Shown piece after piece: positions 17,600 to 27,379 of a stretch of DNA of 64,000 bases (within the stretch, counting starts at the first letter, position 1; each line of letters starts with the position of its first letter). The stretch is taken from positions 682,001-746,000 of the forward strand of contig NZ_FNKL01000002.1 in NCBI RefSeq assembly GCF_900100115.1, given 5' to 3'. The position numbers and the translations under genes were made by a program. A model generated the notes under the pieces. The model had not been told where the DNA came from. It did no database searches and saw nothing but the letters and a program-made list of their open reading frames with translations. Source of the DNA: Chryseobacterium soldanellicola (GTDB lineage Bacteria > Bacteroidota > Bacteroidia > Flavobacteriales > Weeksellaceae).

Positions 17600-17675
17600 C
17601 TATATTTTTAATAATTGATAATTGATTAACGATAATTGATAAATCATTTATCTCTTACCATCTACCATTTATATT
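17600..17675. repeat. TGATAA-rich spacer repeat
   Basis: The ftsZ-ftsA spacer contains repeated ATTGATAA/GATTAACGATAA units followed by CATTTATCTCTTACCATCTACCATTTAT-like sequence. A similar run fills the mraY-murE spacer (about 27305-27370), so the two belong to one repeat type. Confidence 0.5.
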
Positions 17676-19064
17676 TTACTCTACTTCTTCAAAGAATTTT
17701 TTTACTTTTTCCATCAGCGACTGACCGAATGTTAATCTTGCCGCTTTTTTATTCTGATGATCCTGGATAACTTCCTGCTGTTGCATGGCCATCGTTTGTT
17801 GGATTGGCTGAACCGGCTCAACAGGATCTGCATTTGTTTTTACAGGTTCCGGCTGAGGTTTTTCCTGAGCAGGCTCTTCTTCAACAATAGTAAGCTTTTT
17901 ATCCCTTATTTTTAAACTTTCCATTAATAATCCGATGGAAGTTGCAAATTCAGGGCCTTTCAGATATTGATTCTTATCATTAGCAATATACTCATTTGCG
18001 AAACCAATTCTACTATCAAAACCTGTTGTATAATTGGCCAATTGACGAAGGTGCTTCAAATTTGATCCGCCACCCGTCAAAACAATGCCTGCAATCAGTT
18101 TTTTCTTTTGTTCGAAGGCGCCGTAGGCTTTTAATTCTGTGTTTACCATTTCCAGGATTTCCTCCACTCTTGCATTGATGATCTGTGCTAAAGTTTTTAA
18201 TGAAATTTCCTTATCCGGCCTTCCGTGAAGTCCGGGAATGGTAACGTACGTGCTGTCTTTTTCAAGCTCAGGAACAGCAGAACCGAATTTTACCTTCAAT
18301 TGTTCTGCGTGTTTCTCGATGATTGAACAGCCTTCTTTGATGTCTTCCGTAATAATCCCGCCTCCGTAAGGGATGACGCAGGTATGACGGATGATATTAT
18401 CTTTAAAGATGGCGATATCTGTAGTACCGCCACCGATGTCTACAATAGCAACTCCGGCTTCTTTTTCTTCTTTTGTTAATACTGCTTCAGATGATGCCAA
18501 AGGTTCTAATGTAAGGGCTTCCATTTCAAGACCTGCTTCACGAACACATCTTGCGATGTTTCGGATGCTTCCCATTTGTCCTACAACCACATGGAAATTA
18601 GCTTCCAGACGTTTTCCATGCATCCCTACAGGTTCCTGAATTTCACCCTCTGAATCCACTTTATATTCCTGTGGCAGAACGTGAATAATTTCTTCTCCAG
18701 GAAGCATGACCAGTTTCTTTACCTGATCTTTTAACGCTTCAATGTCGTCATCTGTGATGAATTTATCGGGGTGCTCACGCATAATATAATCGGAGTGCTG
18801 CAAAGAACGGATGTGTTTTCCTGCAATCCCAACCGTTACTTTACGGATAGGAACTCCTGCGCTTGACTGTGCCTCAGACACAGCAGCTTTGATTGAATTA
18901 ATGGTTTGTGAGATATTATTCACAATACCTTTGTGAACCCCAAGACTTTTCGCCTTTCCTACACCGAGAACTTCTATTTTCCCGTGTGCATTCCTCCTTC
19001 CGACAATCGCAACAATTTTTGTTGTCCCGATGTCCAGACCTACTGAATACTCTTGATTATCCAT
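17676..19064 (-). CDS. ftsA: Cell division protein FtsA
   Basis: An actin-fold ATPase of 462 residues that tethers FtsZ to the inner membrane. Seen are the phosphate-1 motif GLDIGTTKIVAIVG (about 9-22), VDIGGGTTDIAIF (phosphate-2) and GIVLTGGGSNL (adenosine motif). The 1C subdomain typical of FtsA lies at about 85-165. A Q/P-rich linker (about 395-440) leads to a C-terminal amphipathic helix, SLMEKVKKFFEEVE, the likely membrane-targeting sequence. It sits just upstream of ftsZ in the usual order. Confidence 0.96.
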   Translation of the reverse strand: MDNQEYSVGLDIGTTKIVAIVGRRNAHGKIEVLGVGKAKSLGVHKGIVNNISQTINSIKAAVSEAQSSAGVPIRKVTVGIAGKHIRSLQHSDYIMREHPDKFITDDDIEALKDQVKKLVMLPGEEIIHVLPQEYKVDSEGEIQEPVGMHGKRLEANFHVVVGQMGSIRNIARCVREAGLEMEALTLEPLASSEAVLTKEEKEAGVAIVDIGGGTTDIAIFKDNIIRHTCVIPYGGGIITEDIKEGCSIIEKHAEQLKVKFGSAVPELEKDSTYVTIPGLHGRPDKEISLKTLAQIINARVEEILEMVNTELKAYGAFEQKKKLIAGIVLTGGGSNLKHLRQLANYTTGFDSRIGFANEYIANDKNQYLKGPEFATSIGLLMESLKIRDKKLTIVEEEPAQEKPQPEPVKTNADPVEPVQPIQQTMAMQQQEVIQDHQNKKAARLTFGQSLMEKVKKFFEEVE

Positions 19065-19096
19065 TTTTATACCGATTTGATTTTTTCTTTTTTTAT

Positions 19097-19111
19097 CATC
19101 CCTTTGGGACT
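19097..19111 (-). repeat. Small hairpin in the ftsQ-ftsA spacer
   Basis: On the minus strand GTCCC-AAA-GGGAT forms a short hairpin followed by GATAAAAAAAG. It resembles the GTCCC-N3-GGGAC hairpin in the ftsI-murE spacer (28991-29003). Confidence 0.45.
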
Positions 19112-19116
19112 CTTCT

Positions 19117-20103
19117 TTATTCTATCTTAACTTTTGCTTTCGTTTTCGGCTTTGTGACCGTTGGTTTCTCTGTTTTTTTCTTTGTGTCTTTGGGTTTGGC
19201 CGTCGTTTTTGGTTTTTTGCTTTCCTTCGGTTTTGATGAAGTGGAACCCTGCTTTCTAGTTGTTTTTTTTACTTCGGCTATTTTCAGCTTAGCTTCGGTT
19301 TTCTTAACAGGTGTCGGAGGTGGCACTTTAGCTAATTCCTGACTTCCTACCTTTAAAATACTGTCGTTTTCTTTAAAATAAGGATTTAAAGTTGTTACAA
19401 TCTGGTTCTGGTATTTTATTGAAACCATGTTGTATTTTTGAGGATCCTGATAGACAAGATATTTTTCCACAAAAGCTTTGAAGCCTTTTACTTTTAAATC
19501 TATATTATCTAAATCGCCCAATTCTACTTTATAATTTCCTTCGCTTGTCAGAAGATTGTAATCGCCATTATTGTCTTTTGAGATTCCGATGAAATATTTT
19601 TTGCTGAAATCATCTTTATCGATTTTCTCAACCAATTCTGCGAGCTTTTCATATTCATCTCTTTTCACATTTCCTGTCACGAGCATACAAGGATGTGAGT
19701 ATGTTCTTGAAATCGGAAATTCAACACCTTTTTCATCCACATAAAAATCTTTTCCGTCTTTGTTTAATCTGAAAACAGGAACTCGCTGTTTGATATCTAA
19801 ATTGAGTTTTCCATTTAAGTTTAAATAAACATTGGCGCTGTCAACAGCCGGAAGTGAGTTGATTTTCTTTTCCAAAGCAGGAATATTCAGATCACCGACT
19901 TTCCCGGACGGATTTTCTTTTTTTACAATTTCTCTAATATCTTTTTCATCAATGAAATAAACCGGAGTTTTTTCATTCATTTTTACAGAAATCTTATTAT
20001 CCGTAATCTTCTGACCTCCGAATTTCTTCAAGGAGAAACTCAGCAGGAATCCAAGAAGGATTACTGTGATAGCAATTTTTAATATTCTGTATTTATTTTT
20101 CAT
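19117..20103 (-). CDS. ftsQ: Cell division protein FtsQ/DivIB
   Basis: A bitopic inner-membrane divisome protein of 328 residues. One membrane segment lies at about 9-25, followed by a POTRA-like domain (VYFIDEKDIREIV..IPALEKKINSLPAVDSANVYLNLNGKLNLDIKQRVPVFRL) and the FtsQ domain with QKYNMVSIKYQNQIVTTLNPYF. The last 80 residues are an unusual lysine/threonine/proline-rich tail (repeats like KPKTTAKPKDTKKK), which should be periplasmic and could bind cell-wall polymer. Its position between murC and ftsA is standard. Confidence 0.92.
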   Translation of the reverse strand: MKNKYRILKIAITVILLGFLLSFSLKKFGGQKITDNKISVKMNEKTPVYFIDEKDIREIVKKENPSGKVGDLNIPALEKKINSLPAVDSANVYLNLNGKLNLDIKQRVPVFRLNKDGKDFYVDEKGVEFPISRTYSHPCMLVTGNVKRDEYEKLAELVEKIDKDDFSKKYFIGISKDNNGDYNLLTSEGNYKVELGDLDNIDLKVKGFKAFVEKYLVYQDPQKYNMVSIKYQNQIVTTLNPYFKENDSILKVGSQELAKVPPPTPVKKTEAKLKIAEVKKTTRKQGSTSSKPKESKKPKTTAKPKDTKKKTEKPTVTKPKTKAKVKIE

Positions 20104-20154
20104 AATTGGGTTTCGAGTTCCGGGTTTTCTGTTTCGAGTTTTAAACTTATTATT

Positions 20155-21513
20155 TTAATTTTTACTCAACCATTCACAAATAGGATCATACAACGTATCA
20201 ATATTTCCTGCGCCTACCGTGAGAAGGATGTCAAAATCTTTTTCTTTTATTTTATTGAAAGCATCATTTAAAGCAGACACTTCTTTTTTATCTAAATTCA
20301 CTTTTTCCAGTAACCAGTCTGAAGTTATTCCTTCAAAATTTTCCTGAAGTTCTCTTGCGGGATAGATGTCCAGCAAGATCAATTCTTCGGCATCGCTTAA
20401 ACTTTCTCCAAAATCGTCTGCAAAATCTCTTGTTCTGCTAAACAGATGCGGCTGGAAAACGACCAGCAATTTCTTATCAGGATAAAAAGTTCTGATCGAG
20501 CTTACAACAGCATTAATTTCTGTCGGATGATGTGCATAATCGTCAATGTAAATTTTACCGTTTTGATATCTGTGTTTGGTATACCTTCTTTTAATTCCTT
20601 TAAAATTGGCAATCGCTTTCTTTAAAGTCTCGAAATCAACGCCTAAATTGCTTAGAATTGCCAACGCAACGGTCGCGTTTTCAACATTGTGAATTCCCGG
20701 AATATCCCAGACAAAATCTTTTATCGTTTCAGCCGGAGTATGAAAATCAAAATAAATTTTATCATGATCCATTCGAAGGTTATCCGAGTAATAATCAGCG
20801 ACTTCATTTACTGCATAGGTCAGATGAGGTCTTCCGATTTCGATTCCTTTTCTTACAAAAAGCTGTTTGTCATCCGGAACTAAGGCTGCAAATTGTCTGA
20901 AACCTTCTTCGATTGTATTTTTATCTCCATAAATATCCAAATGATCTGCATCTGTGGAAGTTATCACCGCCCAATCCGGGGAAAGATTGAGGAAGCTTCG
21001 GTCATATTCATCGGCTTCAACCACAGAATATTGCGAACCGTTATATAGGAAATTAGATTTAAAATTCTCAGAAATTCCCCCTAAAAAACATGAGAAAGGT
21101 AAATCTGCTTCTTTGCACAAATGTGAAACCAATGTAGAGGTCGTTGTCTTTCCGTGAGTTCCTGCAACGGCAATACAATCTGTATTTTCTGTAATTAGGC
21201 CTAAAACTTTTGCCCGTTTCAACACTTCAAATTGAGTTTCATTAAAATAATCCAAAATCCCCAATTTTTTAATCGCAGGAGTATAAATTATTAATGTTTT
21301 TTCTTTTTCAAGAGAAGTGATTTTTTCATCAATGAGATCTTCAAAAACAATATCAATACCTTCATTCATAAGATGTTGAGTAAGCTTGGTGTTGGTTTTA
21401 TCGTAACCCAAAACTTTTTTGCCCGAAGCATGGAAATAACGCGCTAAAGCACTCATTCCGATACCTCCGATTCCAACGAAGTAAAAATTCTGATATGTTT
21501 CTAAGGATTTCAT
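20155..21513 (-). CDS. murC: UDP-N-acetylmuramate--L-alanine ligase
   Basis: The Mur ligase that adds the first amino acid of the peptidoglycan stem peptide. Length 452 residues is normal. Seen are the N-terminal nucleotide fold FVGIGGIGMSALA, the ATP-binding loop GTHGKTTT (118-124), the DEYDRSFL segment, NVENATVALAI and DDYAHHPTEI. All motifs are intact. It belongs to the dcw cluster, downstream of a small exported protein and 51 bases before ftsQ. Confidence 0.96.
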   Translation of the reverse strand: MKSLETYQNFYFVGIGGIGMSALARYFHASGKKVLGYDKTNTKLTQHLMNEGIDIVFEDLIDEKITSLEKEKTLIIYTPAIKKLGILDYFNETQFEVLKRAKVLGLITENTDCIAVAGTHGKTTTSTLVSHLCKEADLPFSCFLGGISENFKSNFLYNGSQYSVVEADEYDRSFLNLSPDWAVITSTDADHLDIYGDKNTIEEGFRQFAALVPDDKQLFVRKGIEIGRPHLTYAVNEVADYYSDNLRMDHDKIYFDFHTPAETIKDFVWDIPGIHNVENATVALAILSNLGVDFETLKKAIANFKGIKRRYTKHRYQNGKIYIDDYAHHPTEINAVVSSIRTFYPDKKLLVVFQPHLFSRTRDFADDFGESLSDAEELILLDIYPARELQENFEGITSDWLLEKVNLDKKEVSALNDAFNKIKEKDFDILLTVGAGNIDTLYDPICEWLSKN

Positions 21514-21523
21514 TTTCTTAATA

Positions 21524-22003
21524 TTATTTTTGATAGCTGATCATATTTTCTTTATCTAAGGCATAGGCATCACCCTGATATAAATAAAATTCTGCTACCG
21601 CATCTTCTAATGTTTCGTTGGTGAAACCGCCCGTTATCCAGAAATAATATCTGAAGCCTATTGAATTTTGGTTTTCAATATATTCTGCTTTTATCATTCC
21701 AAGCTTGTTGATTTCTTCAAGGAGGTTATCAATTTTATCTCTCGTTACGCCATCTTTTAATGAAATATTTACGTTTAAAAGAATATATTTCTTTGAAGCA
21801 TCCAAATCCAGGTATAAAATACCTTTGCTTTTATTGGTTAATTTTATATAAGTTTCAGTTTGTTCCAAAATATCATAGCCTTTGCCTTTTAATAGCACTG
21901 CTGTTGAGGACAATTTATAATCCGCAGGCTTTACAAGCGTTTGGGCTGTAAAGAGGGTTGCAAAAAAGCAGATTAAAAGAGATGTTAATAATTTTGTTTT
22001 CAC
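21524..22003 (-). CDS. Exported YbjN-like protein of unknown function
   Basis: A protein of 159 residues with a signal peptide (residues 1-20, ending FTAQ). The pattern of the rest (TNKSKGILYLDLDASKKY followed by two helices and FRYYFWITGGFTNETLEDAVAEFY) resembles YbjN or type III chaperone-like folds, but the similarity is only structural in flavour. It is wedged between murG and murC with gaps of 7 and 10 bases, so it is translated with the cell-wall genes. I do not recognise it as a standard dcw member. Confidence 0.7.
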   Translation of the reverse strand: MKTKLLTSLLICFFATLFTAQTLVKPADYKLSSTAVLLKGKGYDILEQTETYIKLTNKSKGILYLDLDASKKYILLNVNISLKDGVTRDKIDNLLEEINKLGMIKAEYIENQNSIGFRYYFWITGGFTNETLEDAVAEFYLYQGDAYALDKENMISYQK

Positions 22004-22010
22004 GTTGTGG

Positions 22011-23120
22011 TTATTTGATATTTAATTTTTCTACAATCTCATCTACAATTTCCTTTGCTGCATTTGGTTTGGCAAAATATTTCAGGCTTTCGGACATTTC
22101 TTTTCTCAGGTTTTCATCTTCACAGATTTCTGACAATGTATTCCAGAATTTTTCCTGCATTTCAGAGTCTTTTACCATTTTGGCTGCATTTTTTTCCACC
22201 AGATTCATGGCATTTTTGGTTTGATGATCTTCCGCTGCAAAAGGGAAAGGAACCAACAAAACCGGCTTCTGTGCAACTGCTAACTCTGAAATGGCAATCG
22301 CTCCTGCTCTTGAAACAATCACATCTGCTGCAGAATATGCAGTTTCCATGTCTTTGATAAATTCTTTTAATTGAATTTGAGCTCCGAGTTCCGAAATTCG
22401 AGATTCGTTGCTTAATTCTTTATAATCTAATTTTCCGGTTTGCCAGATCAATTGATAACCTTTTTCTTTAAGGTTTTCAAGATTTTCTTTCCAGCCATTA
22501 TTTAATGTTCTTGAGCCTAAAGAGCCGCCGACAGACAAAATCGTCAGTTTATCTTTATTTAAGCCCATTTTTTCTTTTGCCCGAGAGGTTTCCTGCATTC
22601 CTGAAACAATAGCTGAACGAATAGGATTTCCTAAAAATTTAATCTTTTCACTTGGAAAACCTTCCACTTTTGGATAAGCTGTAAAAACCGCTTTTGCTTT
22701 TTTACTTAAAATTTTATTCGTTACGCCTGCGTGTGCATTTTGCTCCTGAATAAAAATAGGAATTCCCAATTTACTCGCTTCATATAAAGCCGGACCGCTT
22801 GCAAAACCACCTGTTCCTACCGCAAAATCCGGAGCGAAGCTTTTAATGATTCTTTTAGATTTAGATAAGCTTTTCAGAATTTTGAAAGGCAGACCTAAAT
22901 TTGAGAGCATATTTCCTCTGTCGATTCCTGCGATATCAATTCCTTCGATTTTATAACCAGCCTGCGGAACTTTTTCCATTTCCATTTTTCCGTTGGCTCC
23001 GATGAACAAAAACTCTGCATCGGGAAATCTTTTTTTGATTTCGTCTGCAATAGCGATGGCCGGGAAGATGTGACCTCCTGTTCCGCCGCCTGATAATAGT
23101 ATTTTAAGTTTTTTGCTCAT
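22011..23120 (-). CDS. murG: UDP-N-acetylglucosamine transferase MurG
   Basis: The GT28 glycosyltransferase that turns lipid I into lipid II at the inner face of the membrane. Length about 369. The N-terminal loop LLSGGGTGGHIFPA and the second glycine loop SVGGSLGSRTLN are present, with VVSRAGAIAISELA and PFPFAAEDHQTKNA in the donor-binding domain. The frame extends upstream to 23153, but that would overlap the preceding small gene; ATG 23120 matches the normal family start. Confidence 0.95.
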   Translation of the reverse strand: MSKKLKILLSGGGTGGHIFPAIAIADEIKKRFPDAEFLFIGANGKMEMEKVPQAGYKIEGIDIAGIDRGNMLSNLGLPFKILKSLSKSKRIIKSFAPDFAVGTGGFASGPALYEASKLGIPIFIQEQNAHAGVTNKILSKKAKAVFTAYPKVEGFPSEKIKFLGNPIRSAIVSGMQETSRAKEKMGLNKDKLTILSVGGSLGSRTLNNGWKENLENLKEKGYQLIWQTGKLDYKELSNESRISELGAQIQLKEFIKDMETAYSAADVIVSRAGAIAISELAVAQKPVLLVPFPFAAEDHQTKNAMNLVEKNAAKMVKDSEMQEKFWNTLSEICEDENLRKEMSESLKYFAKPNAAKEIVDEIVEKLNIK

Positions 23121-23130
23121 TTTATCAATA

Positions 23131-23373
23131 TTATGCTGTGGGTAGATTCTCAATTAAGTCAATAAAATCAACAGATACCCAAATCTCAATTTTATCTTCA
23201 ATTAGTTTTATCGAGATTTCTCCAACATTATAAATAGAATCATTAAGTTCAATAATTTCGGTAAATTCTAAATTATAAGATTTCAAAAAATTGATGATTT
23301 GTTCGTCGGTATCATAAACCGATAAATCTTCTGTGTTTTTGTTATCAATAAATCTTATTAATCTTATTTCCAT
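23131..23373 (-). CDS. Small unknown protein inside the dcw cluster
   Basis: An acidic protein of 80 residues (start MEIRLIRFIDNKNTEDLSVY) with no signal peptide, membrane segment or motif I recognise. It lies between ftsW and murG with gaps of 13 and 10 bases, no promoter and no terminator, so it should be made with the cluster. The sequence alternates hydrophobic and charged residues like a compact alpha/beta domain. It may be a strain- or genus-specific insertion. Confidence 0.65.
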   Translation of the reverse strand: MEIRLIRFIDNKNTEDLSVYDTDEQIINFLKSYNLEFTEIIELNDSIYNVGEISIKLIEDKIEIWVSVDFIDLIENLPTA

Positions 23374-23386
23374 TTTTATTCTGTTT

Positions 23387-24658
23387 TTAAGCGATGTCGT
23401 TTATTTCTGCAACGCTTTGTTTTTTGCCCATTCCTTCTTCATCATAAATCTGGATTCTTGAGCTGATATTTAAAATAATTCCCAATTGCAAATAGGTAAC
23501 CAGCATTGAAGTTCCTCCATAACTTATCAATGGCAATGGTTGTCCCGTTACGGGAATTAAATTAATTGCAACGGCTATATTGACTGAGAGCTGTATAAAA
23601 ATCATAACCCCGAGGCTGAGAACGAGCAGTGAGCCGAAAAAGGCGGGCATCTTGCTGGCTATCATTACAATACGGATCATCATAATTAAATACATGCTGA
23701 TCAGAAAAATGGCTCCGATCACTCCGTATTCCTCAACAATTACAGCAAAAATAAAATCGGATGCAGATTGTGGAAGCATTTGCTTTAAAGCGCTTTTTCC
23801 TGGTCCCATTCCGGTAATTCCCCCGTGAACGATGGCTGCTTTTGCCTGCATGACCTGGTAATTTTTGGCTTTTACGCTTTCATCATCTACATCTGCGCTT
23901 TTTGCTTTGCTTGATGTAAAAGTCTCAATACGGCTCATCCAGGTGTGAACACGGTTTCCGCCGATTAAATTTGTATTTAAAGCAATAATTAAAAACAAAA
24001 CAATGGCGATAAACGATGAGGAAATAAACCCGGCAATATATTTCCAATGTAATTGCCCGATAATTAAAACAATCACAGAAACCATTAAAATCATCAATGC
24101 CGTAGAACCGTTATCTTTTGCAACCAATACAAAAACCAGTAAAATAGGTCCGAAAATGTACATAATGTTCTCAATCGGAAGCCTTTCGCGGGTAATTTTT
24201 TTGGTTAAATATCTGCACAGATAAATGATCAACATCAAAAAAGCGAACGAAGACGGTTGAAATGAGATCGGTGTTCCCGGGATTTTCAACCATCGGGAAG
24301 CACTCGCTCCGTCAATAGTTTGCCCTGTAAACATGGTGACAATCAGCAAAATAACCATTAATCCCAGCAAAATACTGCTTAGCTTTCCGATATATTCATA
24401 TTTTACGGTTCCTACGATTCTCATAATTGCAAGGCCAAGGAGCACAAAAAACATATGTTTCATGACGTGACCGGTTGTGGTCCCGTTATTTACGATATAT
24501 TCCAGATTCGAACTTGCAGAATATACAGGGAAAATCGAGAAAATGGAGATCACAAGAATGACCATCCAAAGTACTTTATCGCCCTTTAGAAACTCAAATC
24601 TGCTGTCTGTATCTTGTTCGTTCATATGCTCTGCTGTTGGCTTTTGGCTAATTGCCAT
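23387..24658 (-). CDS. ftsW: SEDS-family glycosyltransferase FtsW
   Basis: A septal peptidoglycan polymerase of the SEDS family (423 residues, about ten membrane segments). Conserved features seen are RWLKIPGTPISFQPSSFA, KDNGSTALMILM, the extracytoplasmic region with YQVMQAKAAIVHGGITGMGPGKS, and LIPVTGQPLPLISYGGTSML near the end. It works with the transpeptidase FtsI encoded upstream. The start overlaps the end of murD by 11 bases. Confidence 0.95.
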   Translation of the reverse strand: MAISQKPTAEHMNEQDTDSRFEFLKGDKVLWMVILVISIFSIFPVYSASSNLEYIVNNGTTTGHVMKHMFFVLLGLAIMRIVGTVKYEYIGKLSSILLGLMVILLIVTMFTGQTIDGASASRWLKIPGTPISFQPSSFAFLMLIIYLCRYLTKKITRERLPIENIMYIFGPILLVFVLVAKDNGSTALMILMVSVIVLIIGQLHWKYIAGFISSSFIAIVLFLIIALNTNLIGGNRVHTWMSRIETFTSSKAKSADVDDESVKAKNYQVMQAKAAIVHGGITGMGPGKSALKQMLPQSASDFIFAVIVEEYGVIGAIFLISMYLIMMIRIVMIASKMPAFFGSLLVLSLGVMIFIQLSVNIAVAINLIPVTGQPLPLISYGGTSMLVTYLQLGIILNISSRIQIYDEEGMGKKQSVAEINDIA

Positions 24659-25985
24659 TGGCTTTTAATACCTGTTCTTTAAACTGACGGCCTCGGTCTT
24701 CATAGCTTTTAAAAAGATCAAAACTGGCACAGCATGGAGATAATAAAACCGTATCACCATTTTTAGCCAAAGATTTTGATATTTTCACGGCTTCCTGCAT
24801 GCTTGACGTATCATAAATAAACTCTTTCTTGTCTTTAAAGAAGTCTATAATTTTTTGATTATCAATTCCTAAGCATACAATTGCTTTTACTTTCTTTTTC
24901 ACGAGATCCTCAATTTCTGAGTAATCGTTTCCTTTATCCTGTCCTCCGACAATCCAAACGGTCGGAGTTTTCATGCTTTCTAATGCGTAGTATGTGGCAT
25001 TTACGTTGGTTGCCTTGCTGTCGTTGATGTATTTTACGCCATCAATTTCAGTTACAAACTCCAATCTGTGTTCAACTGCCTGGAAGGTCATTAACGAATT
25101 TCTAATGCTTTCGTCGTTGATTTCCAGTATTTTACCAGCTATTGACGCGGCTAGGCTGTTAGCAACATTGTGATTTCCCAGCAAAGACAATTCTTCAAGT
25201 TTCATTGAGAATTTATCTTTTAATTTCACCACAAGCTTATCATTATCTATAAAACCTCCTTCTGGCAAATTTTCTTTTGTTGAAAAAGGAATCATTTTCG
25301 CCTTTATTTCAAACTTTTCGAGAATGTTTTTGCTCATTTCGTCATCTTTATTGTAGATGAAAAAATTGTCATTCTCCTGATTTTCAGCTATTCTGAATTT
25401 TGCCATTGCATATTCTTCATAGTTGTAATTGTACTGATCCAAATGATCCTGTGACAAATTCAACAGTAAAGAAATATATGGCCTAAAGTTTTGAATATCA
25501 TCTAATTGGAATGAGCTAACCTCCAAAACATAATATTCATAATTTTCATCGGCAACCTGTTTTGCAAAGCTGTAACCGATATTTCCGCCTAAGCCTACAT
25601 TTAATCCGTCATTTTTCAGGATATAGTAGATCAGAGAAGTGGTCGTTGTTTTTCCGTTGCTTCCTGTGATCGCAATGATCTTAGCATTGGTAAATTCCGA
25701 AGCAAATTCAATTTCAGAAGAAAGTCTGATTCCTTTCAAATGAATTTTATTGATAATCTCTGCTTTTTTGGGAATTCCGGGGCTTTTTACAACCCAGTCT
25801 GCATTTAAAATCCTTTCTTCATCGTGGTTTCCTTCTTCAAATTCAATTTCATTTTCGGTCAGAAACTGCTTATAGTTATCTTTAATGGCTCCCTTGTCTG
25901 AAAGAAATACTTCCAAACTTTTCTTTTTAGCCAAATAAGCAGCGCCGCATCCGCTTTCTCCACCTCCTAAAACAACTATTTTCAT
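24648..25985 (-). CDS. murD: UDP-N-acetylmuramoyl-L-alanine--D-glutamate ligase
   Basis: The Mur ligase that adds D-glutamate. About 445 residues. Seen are the N-terminal VVLGGGESGCGAA, the ATP loop GSNGKTTT (108-115), NLSQDHLDQY, HNVANSLAA, EHRLE and NDSKATN, and the C-terminal LLSPCCASFDLF. An upstream in-frame ATG at 26018 would add 11 residues (LPNYCIKRKK), which do not fit the family, so 25985 is chosen. The 3' end overlaps ftsW. Confidence 0.95.
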   Translation of the reverse strand: MKIVVLGGGESGCGAAYLAKKKSLEVFLSDKGAIKDNYKQFLTENEIEFEEGNHDEERILNADWVVKSPGIPKKAEIINKIHLKGIRLSSEIEFASEFTNAKIIAITGSNGKTTTTSLIYYILKNDGLNVGLGGNIGYSFAKQVADENYEYYVLEVSSFQLDDIQNFRPYISLLLNLSQDHLDQYNYNYEEYAMAKFRIAENQENDNFFIYNKDDEMSKNILEKFEIKAKMIPFSTKENLPEGGFIDNDKLVVKLKDKFSMKLEELSLLGNHNVANSLAASIAGKILEINDESIRNSLMTFQAVEHRLEFVTEIDGVKYINDSKATNVNATYYALESMKTPTVWIVGGQDKGNDYSEIEDLVKKKVKAIVCLGIDNQKIIDFFKDKKEFIYDTSSMQEAVKISKSLAKNGDTVLLSPCCASFDLFKSYEDRGRQFKEQVLKANGN

Positions 25986-26057
25986 TTTTTTTCGCTTTAT
26001 GCAGTAATTTGGAAGCATTAAGCTTAATGCCTATCGCTTACAACTTACAGCTGATTT

Positions 26058-27299
26058 CTATCTCATCTTCAATGTGATAAGACATACAATTGCCAGCATA
26101 ACACCTATGATTATCATTCTGTTAACGATTTTACTTTCGTGAAAACCCTCTTTCTGATAATGGTGATGTAATGGTGACATTTTAAACAATCTATTGTTTT
26201 GGGCATATTCCAGCCCGTATTTTCTTTTTCTGTATTTGAAAACAACTACCTGAAGCATTACAGATATGTTTTCTATTAAAAAGATTCCGCATAATACAGG
26301 AATCATTAATTCTTTTCTTAAAATAATTGCTAAAACGGCAATTACTCCGCCCAACATTAAGCTTCCGGTGTCGCCCATAAAAACCTGTGCAGGATAGGTG
26401 TTGTACCAGAAAAAACCGATTACTGCGCCCACCATTGCGACGACAAAGATGGTGGTCTCGCCCATATTGGGGAGGAACATGATGTTGAGATAGTCCGCAA
26501 AGATAATGTTCCCGGAAACGTAGGTGAAAAACGCCAGAGCAAGCAGTATGACTGTACTTGTGCCTGCTGCGAGGCCGTCAATTCCATCTGTGATATTGGC
26601 TCCGTTTGAAACGGCTGTTACAATGAAAATTACGATTGGAATGAAGACAATCCATGCCCATTCGTGAGCATCTTTATCATTCATCCAAAACAACATTCCG
26701 CTATAATCGAACTCATTATTTTTAGCAAAAGGAACCGTAGAAACCGTGATTTTTTCTGTTGGCATAAAATTCTGCTCAACATTATTTCTGTTGACAACTT
26801 TTGCGTCTGCATATTTTCTCTTAACGGTAATATCAGGGTGGAAATACATTGTAACTCCGACAATTAGCCCTAATCCGACTTGCCCTACAATTTTAAATTT
26901 ACCGCTTAAGCCGTCTTTATTTTTCTTAACTTTCTTTAAATAATCATCCACAAAGCCGATTGCACCCATCCAGATCACGGAAACGATTAATAGGACAATA
27001 TAAACGTTGGTAATCCGGGTAAATAACAGAACGGGAATTAATGTGGCCAAAATAATGATAAGTCCACCCATGGTAGGTGTTCCTTCCTTTTGTTTCTGAC
27101 CGTCCAGCCCAAGATCACGAACCAGCTCACCCATCTGTTTTGCTCTCAGATAATTGATGATTCTTTTACCGTACACAAGTGCTATGGTAAGGGACAGCAG
27201 GACTGCCATTCCCGCGCGGAAAGAGATGTATTTCAACATTCCTAATCCGGGTAAATGGATTCCATGGTTGGTTAAATATTCGTATAAGTAGTATAACAT
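26058..27299 (-). CDS. mraY: Phospho-N-acetylmuramoyl-pentapeptide transferase MraY
   Basis: An integral membrane enzyme that makes lipid I. It has about ten membrane segments and the family motifs [34 protein letters not shown] and [10 protein letters not shown]. At 413 residues it is longer than the usual 360, because of an insert of about 60 residues (around 160-220, containing [11 protein letters not shown] and [13 protein letters not shown]) between membrane segments. Such an insert is common in Bacteroidota MraY. Note that murF, which separates murE from mraY in many bacteria, is absent here. Confidence 0.96.
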   Translation of the reverse strand: MLYYLYEYLTNHGIHLPGLGMLKYISFRAGMAVLLSLTIALVYGKRIINYLRAKQMGELVRDLGLDGQKQKEGTPTMGGLIIILATLIPVLLFTRITNVYIVLLIVSVIWMGAIGFVDDYLKKVKKNKDGLSGKFKIVGQVGLGLIVGVTMYFHPDITVKRKYADAKVVNRNNVEQNFMPTEKITVSTVPFAKNNEFDYSGMLFWMNDKDAHEWAWIVFIPIVIFIVTAVSNGANITDGIDGLAAGTSTVILLALAFFTYVSGNIIFADYLNIMFLPNMGETTIFVVAMVGAVIGFFWYNTYPAQVFMGDTGSLMLGGVIAVLAIILRKELMIPVLCGIFLIENISVMLQVVVFKYRKRKYGLEYAQNNRLFKMSPLHHHYQKEGFHESKIVNRMIIIGVMLAIVCLITLKMR

Positions 27300-27304
27300 T
27301 TTCT

Positions 27305-27370
27305 ATTTTTTTATAAATGATAAATGATTATTGATGAATGATAATCAACTACCATTTATCAATTACCGAT
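27305..27370. repeat. TGATAA-rich spacer repeat in mraY-murE gap
   Basis: Runs of ATAAATGATAAATGATTATTG and ACCATTTATCAATTACCG-like sequence, similar to the ftsZ-ftsA spacer at 17600-17675. Confidence 0.5.
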
Positions 27371-27379
27371 TATAAATTT

